Source of the DNA: UBA5109 sp038148435
GTDB lineage: Bacteria > Pseudomonadota > Gammaproteobacteria > Pseudomonadales > Pseudohongiellaceae
Direction: 5' to 3'
Length of the DNA: 32,102 bases
NCBI GenBank assembly: GCA_038148435.1
Contig: JAYQVM010000010.1
Location: 1-32,102 of the forward strand
Under the pieces are notes generated by a model, which saw only the letters and a program-made list of their open reading frames with translations, did no database searches and was not told where the DNA came from. How positions within the stretch are numbered: the stretch's first letter is position 1; the number at the start of each line of letters is the position of its first letter. The translations under genes were made by a program, and so were the position numbers. Positions 6,130 through 13,911 of this stretch are shown here, in pieces.

Positions 6130-8952
6130 ATGGATAAAATAACCATCAGAGGTGCACGCACGCATAATCTGAAAAATATCGACCTTAGTATTCCCCGAGA
6201 CAAGTTGGTAGTCATCACCGGACTGTCTGGATCAGGCAAGTCTTCGCTGGCCTTCGACACGCTTTATGCGGAAGGACAACGGCGCTATGTTGAGTCTCTG
6301 TCTACATATGCGCGGCAGTTCTTGTCGATGATGGACAAGCCGGACATGGATCAGATTTCTGGACTGTCTCCAGCCATTTCTATTGAGCAAAAATCTACCT
6401 CTCATAATCCGCGTTCAACAGTTGGAACCATTACGGAAATTTACGACTATCTGCGTCTGCTATTCGCCAGAGTTGGTGAACCATATTGTCCGGATCACAA
6501 CCTCAAGCTGGAAGCCCAGACGGTCAGTCAGATGGTTGATCAGGTGCTGGGACTCCCCGAAGGGACCCCCATGATGCTGCTAGCTCCGGTAGTGCGTGAA
6601 CGCAAGGGCGAGCATGTTCATGTCTTCCATGAACTCAAAGCCGGTGGCTTTATCCGTGCCCGCGTGGACGGTATTCTAACTGAACTGGACTACCCGCCAG
6701 CCCTGGAAAAAACCAAGAAACATACCATTGAAGTCGTCATCGACCGCTTCAAGGTCCGTGAAGACCTGAGCCAGCGCCTGGCAGAATCTTTTGAAACAGC
6801 CCTGCATATTGCGGGCGGTCTGGCCATCGCCTCTCCCACAGAAGGTGAAGGCGAAGAAATGGTGTTTTCCTCGCTGTTTGCCTGCCCGCAGTGTGGTCAT
6901 AGTATAAGCGAACTAGAACCCCGCCTGTTCTCTTTCAATAATCCTGCTGGTGCCTGTGAAGCCTGCGATGGCCTGGGAATGAAACAGTATTTTGATCAAA
7001 ACAAGATCATTATTGATGATGAGCTCTCACTGGCTCAAGGTGCTGTCAGGGGCTGGGATCGCCGTAATATCTATTATTTTCAGCTGTTAAAATCTCTGGC
7101 TGAACATTATGCCTTCACCATTGATACGCCATATAAAAAGCTCAGTAAGAAACACCAGCAACTGATTCTATTTGGTAGTGGCAGGGAGCAGATCGAATTC
7201 ACCTTTTACAATGAAAAAGGCAAAACCTATATCAACCACAAAACCTTTGAAGGAATTCTGCCCAACATGGAGCGCCGCTATCGTGAAACTGAATCTCAAA
7301 TGGTGCGCGAGGAACTGAGCAAATACCTCAACTCTCAACCCTGCCCGGAATGTCAGGGTACTCGTTTACGACAGGACGCACGTCATGTATTCATCAACCG
7401 CAAAAATCTTCCATCCATTTCCGACCTCACCATCGGAGATGCCACCGAGTATTTTGAGAAACTCAAGCTGAAGGGCAAACAGGCCAAGATTGCAGAAAAA
7501 ATACTCAAGGAAATCAATGACCGCCTGCGCTTTCTGGTCGATGTGGGCCTTAATTACCTCACTCTAAGTCGCAGTGCCGAGACCTTGTCCGGTGGAGAAG
7601 CACAGCGTATTAGGTTAGCCAGTCAGATCGGAGCCGGGCTGGTCGGAGTTATGTACATACTGGATGAACCCTCAATCGGCCTCCACCAGCGAGACAATGA
7701 CCGTCTGCTAAATACCCTGCGACATTTACGCGATATCGGCAACACGGTCATTGTGGTCGAACATGACGAGGAAGCCATACGTAGTGCCGACCATATAATT
7801 GATATCGGACCGGGAGCGGGTGTTCACGGAGGTGAAATCGTTGCGCAGGGCACTGACAAGGACATTGAAAAGGTAGCAGCCTCTCTGACCGGACAGTATT
7901 TGTCCGGGAAACAAAAAATTGAAATACCTGCCAAACGGGTAGCGGCAAAGTCTGACAGGCAACTGGTTCTGTCAGGGGCAGCCGGCAACAATCTGAAATC
8001 GGTCACCCTAAAGATTCCGCTTGGACTGATGACCTGTGTCACCGGCGTTTCAGGCTCCGGCAAGTCAACGCTTATCAACAACACGCTCTATCCGCTGACT
8101 GCCACAGCCCTGAACGGTGCCACGACTCTCAATGCGGCCAAGTACAAAGACCTGAATGGCCTTGAATATCTCGACAAGGTGGTGGACATCAACCAGAGCC
8201 CCATCGGGCGAACTCCTCGTTCCAACCCGGCAACTTATACTGGCATATTTACGCCCATCCGGGAGCTTTTTTCTGCCACCCAGGAAGCTCGCGCCAGGGG
8301 CTACAAACCCGGCCGTTTTTCCTTCAATGTTAAAGGTGGCCGCTGTGAAGCCTGTCAGGGCGATGGCGTCGTCAAAGTAGAAATGCATTTCCTGCCTGAC
8401 GTATATGTCGCCTGTGATATATGTAAAAGCAAACGCTATAACCGCGAAACTCTCGAAGTAAAATACAAGGGCAAGAACATTTATGAAGTACTGGACATGA
8501 CCGTTGAGGATGCCCGTGAATTTTTTGATCCGGTTCCGATGATTGCCCGCAAACTGCAAACACTGATCGAAGTCGGTCTTTCCTATATTAAGCTGGGCCA
8601 GGCAGCCACGACACTATCAGGCGGTGAAGCCCAGCGTGTCAAACTGTCACGTGAACTGTCAAAACGGGATACTGGACAGACACTTTACATCCTGGATGAG
8701 CCAACCACCGGGCTGCACTTTCACGATATCAAACAACTGCTTTCTGTGCTGCACCGATTGCGTGACGATGGCAATACCATCGTAGTCATCGAACATAATT
8801 TGGACGTGATCAAGACTGCCGACTGGATTGTGGATCTGGGCCCTGAAGGTGGAGGTGGAGGTGGCAAAATCATTGCCAGCGGCACACCAGAATCTTTGGC
8901 CGCTGAAAAACATTCATACACCGGGCAGTACCTGGCCAAAATACTTACATAG
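6130..8952 (+). CDS. uvrA: Excinuclease ABC subunit A
   Basis: UvrA is the damage-sensing ATPase of nucleotide excision repair. It dimerises, loads UvrB at lesions and then leaves. The product is 940 residues, exactly the E. coli length. It has two ABC modules: Walker A GLSGSGKS (31-38) and GVSGSGKS (639-646), signatures TLSGGEAQRIRLASQ and TLSGGEAQRVKLS, and Walker B segments YILDEPSIGL and YILDEPTTGL. Zinc-binding cysteine sets are present, CPQC from residue 252 with a later CEAC, and CEAC from 739 with a later CDIC. Near the C-terminus a run of six glycines, encoded by a GGN repeat, stands where E. coli has a mixed Gly/Ser loop. The ribosome-binding site is weak. The gene is divergent from ssb, and the DsbA-like gene follows after 104 bases. 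Confidence 0.98.
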   Translation: MDKITIRGARTHNLKNIDLSIPRDKLVVITGLSGSGKSSLAFDTLYAEGQRRYVESLSTYARQFLSMMDKPDMDQISGLSPAISIEQKSTSHNPRSTVGTITEIYDYLRLLFARVGEPYCPDHNLKLEAQTVSQMVDQVLGLPEGTPMMLLAPVVRERKGEHVHVFHELKAGGFIRARVDGILTELDYPPALEKTKKHTIEVVIDRFKVREDLSQRLAESFETALHIAGGLAIASPTEGEGEEMVFSSLFACPQCGHSISELEPRLFSFNNPAGACEACDGLGMKQYFDQNKIIIDDELSLAQGAVRGWDRRNIYYFQLLKSLAEHYAFTIDTPYKKLSKKHQQLILFGSGREQIEFTFYNEKGKTYINHKTFEGILPNMERRYRETESQMVREELSKYLNSQPCPECQGTRLRQDARHVFINRKNLPSISDLTIGDATEYFEKLKLKGKQAKIAEKILKEINDRLRFLVDVGLNYLTLSRSAETLSGGEAQRIRLASQIGAGLVGVMYILDEPSIGLHQRDNDRLLNTLRHLRDIGNTVIVVEHDEEAIRSADHIIDIGPGAGVHGGEIVAQGTDKDIEKVAASLTGQYLSGKQKIEIPAKRVAAKSDRQLVLSGAAGNNLKSVTLKIPLGLMTCVTGVSGSGKSTLINNTLYPLTATALNGATTLNAAKYKDLNGLEYLDKVVDINQSPIGRTPRSNPATYTGIFTPIRELFSATQEARARGYKPGRFSFNVKGGRCEACQGDGVVKVEMHFLPDVYVACDICKSKRYNRETLEVKYKGKNIYEVLDMTVEDAREFFDPVPMIARKLQTLIEVGLSYIKLGQAATTLSGGEAQRVKLSRELSKRDTGQTLYILDEPTTGLHFHDIKQLLSVLHRLRDDGNTIVVIEHNLDVIKTADWIVDLGPEGGGGGGKIIASGTPESLAAEKHSYTGQYLAKILT

Positions 8953-9056
8953 TTGTACCGGGATGATGCCCAAGAGGCACTAAGTAGATACATTTATATA
9001 CTCTGGAAAATGTTCTGACACAGAATCATTAATAAAACACTAACACGAGAAAGATC

Positions 9057-9719
9057 ATGGAAAATAAACTACATCTCATTGTTGATCCCCTCTGTGGCTG
9101 GTGCTTCGGCGCTGAACCTCTAATCAGTGCGGCTCGCCAGATTACGCATCTAGACATCGTCCTGCATTGCGGCGGCTTGTTTTCAGGCCCTAACAGCCAG
9201 CACCTTGATCCAGGGATGCGCCAGTACATTCTCAGTCATCATGAACGCATCCTTAAGTTAACCGGGCAGGATGTCGGCGAAAACTTTTACACCCTGCTTG
9301 ATTCAGGCAAGGCCATGCTGGATTCCAGCCCTCCCATTCAAGGCATTATGGCTGCTGAAGCCGCCGCCAGAGGAACCTCACTGGATTTTTATCAGGCACT
9401 TATCAGGGCTCACTTTATTGATGGACGGCCTGTTACTGAAACGAATACCCTACAGGCATTAGCCGAAGAATGCGGTATAGACAGTAAACACTTCAGCCAG
9501 GCTTTTGCCGAACTGGATGAATCTGCTATCTCAGCTCATATCCTGGCCACTCGCCAGCTCATGCAAGAGGTCGGTTCGCAGGGCTTTCCAAGCTTTGTGC
9601 TGGAACAGGATGCCCATATGTCTATGATTAATCATTATCAATTTTATAAAGATGCGAGTGCATGGCAAAAGCGTCTACAAGAAGAACTTGCAAGGTCTCA
9701 GGAACAGATAATTCATTGA
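9057..9719 (+). CDS. DsbA-family thioredoxin-fold protein, probably cytoplasmic
   Basis: The 220-residue product begins almost at once with a thioredoxin-fold strand and a CGWC redox motif at residues 13-16 (context DPLCGWCFGAEPL). It then has a helical insertion and ends with a cis-Pro-type segment QGFPSFVLEQD. No signal peptide precedes the motif, so it should act in the cytoplasm, unlike classical DsbA. This layout fits the DsbA/FrnE-like group annotated as predicted disulfide isomerases; the partners of such proteins are mostly unknown. A GAGAAAG sequence lies upstream of the ATG. It follows uvrA on the same strand, and its stop codon overlaps the -35 box of the next promoter, so transcription of the PQQ genes is probably separate. 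Confidence 0.82.
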   Translation: MENKLHLIVDPLCGWCFGAEPLISAARQITHLDIVLHCGGLFSGPNSQHLDPGMRQYILSHHERILKLTGQDVGENFYTLLDSGKAMLDSSPPIQGIMAAEAAARGTSLDFYQALIRAHFIDGRPVTETNTLQALAEECGIDSKHFSQAFAELDESAISAHILATRQLMQEVGSQGFPSFVLEQDAHMSMINHYQFYKDASAWQKRLQEELARSQEQIIH

Positions 9720-9744
9720 GACAGAAGTGTACAAAGGCTATTAT
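9716..9744 (+). promoter_or_regulatory. Promoter of the first PQQ dehydrogenase gene
   Basis: TTGAGA at 9716-9721 and TATTAT at 9739-9744 are separated by 17 bases, each matching five of six sigma-70 consensus positions. The -35 box overlaps the stop codon of the DsbA-like gene. A strong AAGGGG ribosome-binding site at 9798-9803 then precedes the ATG at 9810 by six bases. The second paralogue has the same GCTATTATC core at its own -10 region. Confidence 0.62.
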
Positions 9745-9809
9745 CACCGATCAGATAAGTACTACACTACACGCTGAAAATATTAAGAGAAGTTAGTAAG
9801 GGGACACAC

Positions 9810-11591
9810 ATGCTATCATTAAATATCAAGCTCAACCCAACGAATATGCTCTGGTCAGTGCCTGTCATGCTGTTCAGCCTAATGATACCAGTGAGTGGGA
9901 TGACTGCCGAAGCAACAGCAGACCAGCTGGAACGCGTAAACCAGATGCTGGAAAATTTCGCACCGGTAACTGACGACATGATCCAGAATCCGGATCCGGC
10001 CGACTGGTTAACCTGGCGCCGAACCCTGAATTCCTGGGGCCATAGCCCTCTGAACCAAATCAACCGGGATAACGTTGATCAGTTGCGCATGGTCTGGGTG
10101 CGCGGCCTTGATGCCGGCATTCAGGAAGGCACCGCCCTGGTACATGACGGCGTCATGTTTTTCCCAAGCCCCATGGATGTCATTCAGGCTATCGATATTG
10201 AGTCTGGCGACCTGATCTGGGAATACCGCCGTCGCCTTCCCCGAGATTTACGCGACTATTTTCCGGTCCCCGACATCAATCGAAACCTAGCTATCTATGA
10301 AGATCTGATCATAGACACCAGTGCTGATGACTATATTTATGCGGTCAATGCCCGCACCGGCGAACTGGCATGGGAGACACAAATCATGGACTATTCCCAT
10401 GGAGCTCAACAAACATCCGGCCCGATCATTGCCAATGGCATGGCCATCTCTGGCCGCGGTTGCGAGCCCGAAGGTAGTCCCGAGGCTTGCATCATGGTGG
10501 CCCATGATGCACGAACCGGCGAGGAAATCTGGCGTACCAGCACAATTGCACTGCCTGGTGAGCCTAATGGCGAAAGCTGGGGTGACATGGCCGCTGATGA
10601 ACGTTGGCACGTCGGCACCTGGATGGTGCCCTCCTATGATCCAGAACTGAACCTGGTCTATTTCGGCACCTCGGTGACGTCTCCGGCACCCAAATACACC
10701 ATGGCAGGAAACGACCTTCAATACCTGTATCACAACTCCACTATGGCACTGGATGCCGATACAGGAGAAATTGTTTGGTTCTACCAGCATATGGTGGATC
10801 ACTGGGATTATGACTTTCCCTTTGAGCGCCTGCTGGTGGACACCGCTGTCGCACCGGACCCTAATGCAGTGGAATGGATCAATCCAGGTATTGAACCGGG
10901 ACGTGAATATAAAGTCCTGACCGGCATCCCCGGCAAGCCGGGTCTGGTATATACCCTGGATCGTGAAAATGGTGATTTTTTGTGGGCCACCCCCGTGGTC
11001 TACCAGAATCTGGTTGAGGATATTGATCTACGGACCGGAGCGGTCACCCTGAATCCGGAAACCCTGTTTACCGAGGTTGGGCAGGAAGTACTGACTTGCG
11101 GTGGCATTAGCCGCGGATGGCCATCTGGCACCTATAGCCCAAGCTCCAATGCCATGTATTACTCGCTGCAGCATACCTGTGAAACTGTTACCTCAACGTT
11201 AACGGCACCCGACCTGAACAACCTCTACGGTCGTGTCCAGACGTTGAATGCCCCCCGTCCAGATGGTCAGTCCTACCCTCCCAACAGTGTCTCTGCCATT
11301 TCAGTGGAAACTGGAGAAATACTATGGAACTATGAACAGGAAGCCGTGATGATGTCCTTGATGTCCACAGACGGTGGCCTGATCTTCGGTGGCGACAATA
11401 ACGGACGCATGAAGGCTCTCGACCAAAGCAGCGGCGAATTGCTCTGGGAGGTCAATGTCGGTTCCACGGTCAGTGGTTACCCGACCACTTTCATGGCGAA
11501 TGGCAAGCAGTACCTGGCCATCAGCACCGGTCGCTCACTGTACGCCGGTGCCACTGATGCCAATCTGCTGTTTGTTTTCGCCCTGCCTTAA
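9810..11591 (+). CDS. PQQ-type beta-propeller dehydrogenase, paralogue 1 (exported)
   Basis: The 593-residue product has an N-terminal hydrophobic segment ending VSGMTAEA that fits a Sec signal peptide, so it should act in the periplasm. Repeated propeller-blade motifs of the quinoprotein family are plain: AIDIESGDLIWEYRR, NARTGELAWETQ, HDARTGEEIWRT, DADTGEIVWFYQ, SVETGEILWNYEQ and SSGELLWEVNVG. The opening WLTWRRTLNSWGHSPLNQIN and the VDHWDYD motif match PQQ-dependent alcohol dehydrogenases, which oxidise substrates in the periplasm and pass electrons on. Two usual landmarks are not seen: the adjacent Cys-Cys pair and the GTGNPAP metal-site motif, replaced here by GTSVTSPAP. The substrate is unknown. 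No cytochrome c domain, partner cytochrome or pqq biosynthesis gene is in the window. A close paralogue follows. Confidence 0.85.
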   Translation: MLSLNIKLNPTNMLWSVPVMLFSLMIPVSGMTAEATADQLERVNQMLENFAPVTDDMIQNPDPADWLTWRRTLNSWGHSPLNQINRDNVDQLRMVWVRGLDAGIQEGTALVHDGVMFFPSPMDVIQAIDIESGDLIWEYRRRLPRDLRDYFPVPDINRNLAIYEDLIIDTSADDYIYAVNARTGELAWETQIMDYSHGAQQTSGPIIANGMAISGRGCEPEGSPEACIMVAHDARTGEEIWRTSTIALPGEPNGESWGDMAADERWHVGTWMVPSYDPELNLVYFGTSVTSPAPKYTMAGNDLQYLYHNSTMALDADTGEIVWFYQHMVDHWDYDFPFERLLVDTAVAPDPNAVEWINPGIEPGREYKVLTGIPGKPGLVYTLDRENGDFLWATPVVYQNLVEDIDLRTGAVTLNPETLFTEVGQEVLTCGGISRGWPSGTYSPSSNAMYYSLQHTCETVTSTLTAPDLNNLYGRVQTLNAPRPDGQSYPPNSVSAISVETGEILWNYEQEAVMMSLMSTDGGLIFGGDNNGRMKALDQSSGELLWEVNVGSTVSGYPTTFMANGKQYLAISTGRSLYAGATDANLLFVFALP

Positions 11592-11623
11592 ACGTCCTTA
11601 AAACAGGTACAAATCTGACTGAC

Positions 11624-11655
11624 ATGGCCACCTTCTGGTGGCCATTTTGTTTGTG
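11624..11655 (+). terminator. Rho-independent terminator after PQQ paralogue 1
   Basis: A perfect 9-bp stem (ATGGCCACC at 11624-11632, GGTGGCCAT at 11637-11645) with a TTCT loop is followed by a T-rich tract (TTTGTTTG). It ends the first PQQ gene and separates it from the second. Confidence 0.82.
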
Positions 11656-11682
11656 TCCAAACACTGCGTTTTGCTGATTTCC

Positions 11683-11712
11683 TTTACTAGAACCCGCAGC
11701 CTTAGCTATTAT
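11683..11712 (+). promoter_or_regulatory. Promoter of the second PQQ dehydrogenase gene
   Basis: TTTACT at 11683-11688 and TATTAT at 11707-11712 are separated by 18 bases. The -10 lies in a GCTATTATC stretch also present upstream of paralogue 1. An AGGGG ribosome-binding site precedes the ATG at 11780. Confidence 0.5.
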
Positions 11713-11779
11713 CGGTGCGCTAGAACATTAACCGGTAAGTACAGACGCTTTGCTGATGAAGATACAACAGGGGTAAATC

Positions 11780-13558
11780 ATGAACACGTCCAGCAGAACA
11801 ACAATACTTCGCTTTTCGAGCTGCTGTTTTTTTACTGTCGCAAGCCTTTTCAGCTCCAGCCTGCTGGCTGCTGAAAGCATACCTGAGCAACAGGAGCGAG
11901 TTGCACAGATGCTTGAGGATTTTGAGCCCGTCACCGATGCCATGATCCAGAATCCAGATCCTGCAGACTGGCTGAGCTGGCGTCGCACTCTGAATTCTTG
12001 GGGTCATAGCCCTCTAGACCAGATCAACCGAGACAATGTTGATCAGTTACGTATGGTATGGGCACGTGGTCTGAATGACGGAATCCAGGAAGGGACCGCA
12101 ATCGTGCATGATGGCGTGATGTTCTTCCCCAATCCCATGGATGTCGTACAGGCAATTGATATTGAATCAGGAGACCTGATCTGGGAATACCGTCGCCGTT
12201 TGCCGCGAGACTTACGTGATTATTTTCCGGTCCCGGATATCAACCGTAACCTCGCGATTTATGAAGACCTGATCATCGACACCAGTGCAGATGACTTTAT
12301 CTATGCACTAGATGCTCGTAGTGGTGAACTGGTATGGGAAACGCAGATTCTGGATTACACCCGTGGCGCCCAGCAGACCTCCGGTCCCATAATTGCAAAT
12401 GGTCTGGCAATCTCCGGACGAGGTTGTGAACCAGAGGGCGGGCCGGATGCCTGCGTGATGACTGCTCATGATGCACGCACCGGTGAAGAAGTCTGGCGTA
12501 CCCGCACCATTGCTCGCCCAGGCGAACCCAATGGTGACTCTTGGGGAGACATGGCTGATGAGGATCGCTGGCATGTCGGCACCTGGATGGTCCCCTCCTA
12601 TGATCCGGAACTGAACCTGGTCTACTTTGGTACTTCGGTTACCTCACCTGCTCCCAAGTTTATACTGGAAGGCAATGACAAGCAGTATCTCTATCACAAT
12701 TCTACTCTAGCGTTGAATGCTTCGACAGGTGAAATTGTATGGTATTACCAGCACATGGTGGATCACTGGGACTATGACTTTCCTTTCGAGCGACTATTGG
12801 TCGATACCGCCGTTGCTCCAGACCCGGACAGTGTTGAATGGATTAACCCGGATATCAGGCCTGGTGAAGAACGCAAGGTGCTGACCGGGATCCCCGGCAA
12901 ACCCGGGCTAGTTTATACCCTGGACCGTGAAACCGGTGAATTCCTCTGGTCAACTCCGGTTTTGTACCAGAACCTGATCGAGGATATCGATGGGCGCACC
13001 GGTCAGGTGACCCTGAACCCGGAAGTGCTGTTTACTGAAGTCGGCCAGGAAGTCTATACCTGTGGCGGTGTGAGCCGTGGATGGCCTTCAGGCACCTATA
13101 GCCCGAGCACCAACGTCATGTATTATGGCTTACAGCATACCTGCAGCGAAACGACCTCCATCATGACCGAGCAGAGTCTCGACAATCTTTATGGTATTGC
13201 CGGTTATGGCAGCATCGTGCCGCTCCCAGATGGATCCCTGCCGCCAAACTCCGTAACAGCCATTTCGGCTGAGACAGGCGAAGTACTCTGGGAATATGAA
13301 CAGGAAGCCATTATGCTCTCGCTGATGTCCACCGACGGCGGACTTGTTTTTGGTGGGGATAACAATGGCCGCATGAAGGCACTGGACCAGCGTACTGGTG
13401 AGGTTGTCTGGGAAATCAACCTGGGCTCTACAGTCAGCGGTTATCCGAGCACCTTCATGGTAAATGGCAAACAGTATCTTGCTGTCAGTACGGGCCGCTC
13501 GCTGTATGCCGGCGCTACCGATGCGAACAACTTGTTTGTGTTTGCGCTGCCGGACTAA
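11780..13558 (+). CDS. PQQ-type beta-propeller dehydrogenase, paralogue 2 (exported)
   Basis: The 592-residue product is collinear with paralogue 1 and identical at most positions (about 87% over the first hundred mature residues by eye). It has its own signal peptide, with a hydrophobic core ending SSLLAAES. The propeller motifs, the paired cysteines of GRGCEPEGGPDAC, the YFGTSVTSPAP segment and VDHWDYD are all conserved. The most divergent stretch is near residues 455-485 (MTEQSLDNLYGIAGYGSIV against LTAPDLNNLYGRVQTLNAP), between conserved blades and possibly near the substrate entrance. Codon choice differs at many synonymous positions, so the duplication is not very recent. Expected role: periplasmic PQQ-dependent oxidation of an unknown alcohol, aldehyde or sugar. 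It could be a substrate-specific or differently expressed partner of paralogue 1. Confidence 0.85.
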   Translation: MNTSSRTTILRFSSCCFFTVASLFSSSLLAAESIPEQQERVAQMLEDFEPVTDAMIQNPDPADWLSWRRTLNSWGHSPLDQINRDNVDQLRMVWARGLNDGIQEGTAIVHDGVMFFPNPMDVVQAIDIESGDLIWEYRRRLPRDLRDYFPVPDINRNLAIYEDLIIDTSADDFIYALDARSGELVWETQILDYTRGAQQTSGPIIANGLAISGRGCEPEGGPDACVMTAHDARTGEEVWRTRTIARPGEPNGDSWGDMADEDRWHVGTWMVPSYDPELNLVYFGTSVTSPAPKFILEGNDKQYLYHNSTLALNASTGEIVWYYQHMVDHWDYDFPFERLLVDTAVAPDPDSVEWINPDIRPGEERKVLTGIPGKPGLVYTLDRETGEFLWSTPVLYQNLIEDIDGRTGQVTLNPEVLFTEVGQEVYTCGGVSRGWPSGTYSPSTNVMYYGLQHTCSETTSIMTEQSLDNLYGIAGYGSIVPLPDGSLPPNSVTAISAETGEVLWEYEQEAIMLSLMSTDGGLVFGGDNNGRMKALDQRTGEVVWEINLGSTVSGYPSTFMVNGKQYLAVSTGRSLYAGATDANNLFVFALPD

Positions 13559-13582
13559 TCCCGAATTAACACCAGAAGTCTG

Positions 13583-13610
13583 AAAGGCCACAATCTTGTG
13601 GCCTTTTTTT
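13583..13610 (+). terminator. Rho-independent terminator after PQQ paralogue 2
   Basis: A perfect 10-bp stem (AAAGGCCACA at 13583-13592, TGTGGCCTTT at 13597-13606) with a 4-base ATCT loop runs into a T tract. The GGCCAC core is shared with the terminator of paralogue 1, so the ancestral duplication may have included the terminator. Confidence 0.88.
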
Positions 13611-13655
13611 ATATAAACTGGCACTTCCAGCATTTCAATCCTAACAGGCTCAAGT

Positions 13656-13911
13656 ATGAAGACAGGCATTACTGAGGTAGCTAATACACTCGGGGTTGAT
13701 TTAGCAGAAAAACAATCTCAGGCCAAGTGATATAGGTGGCATGCCCAGGTCCCCAGTTTTTACTATGATTCAGGAAGGAAAGACCGGTAATTCTTCGGAA
13801 TTGCTCAGCGCACATTAGCAGCGAATTCCTCCCCATTTTCGACATGAACTCAAACAGCTGGAATCCGATTTCCCTTATGAGGAATTTTTACGCCACCCCC
13901 TTAGAAAATAA
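13656..13911 (+). pseudogene. Possible decayed coding remnant in the 350-base gap
   Basis: Apart from the terminator, the 13559-13911 gap has no intact gene. A 24-codon open frame runs from ATG 13656 to TGA 13728-13730, and the same frame then stays open for another 19 codons with a protein-like reading (RWHAQVPSFYYDSGRKD). In a different frame, a stretch ending at TAA 13909-13911 reads RHELKQLESDFPYEEFLR, which also looks coding-like. Two coding-like pieces in different frames broken by stops suggest a small gene lost by point mutations and frameshift. I could not assign a family. It may instead be chance. Confidence 0.22.

Noticed and set aside
8065..8559. 164-codon open frame on the minus strand inside uvrA
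   Set aside because: It is fully inside the conserved second ABC module of uvrA and reads as low-similarity sequence, so it is a shadow frame.
8850..8868. Short GGN tandem repeat, considered as a phase-variable repeat
   Set aside because: It keeps frame in multiples of three, encodes a glycine loop in UvrA where E. coli also has glycines, and is too short to be a likely slippage switch.
10287..10802. 171-codon minus-strand frame inside PQQ paralogue 1, and a similar one (13130-13669) over the end of paralogue 2
   Set aside because: Both mirror the coding sequence of the quinoproteins; the two paralogues conserve the plus-strand protein, not these frames.
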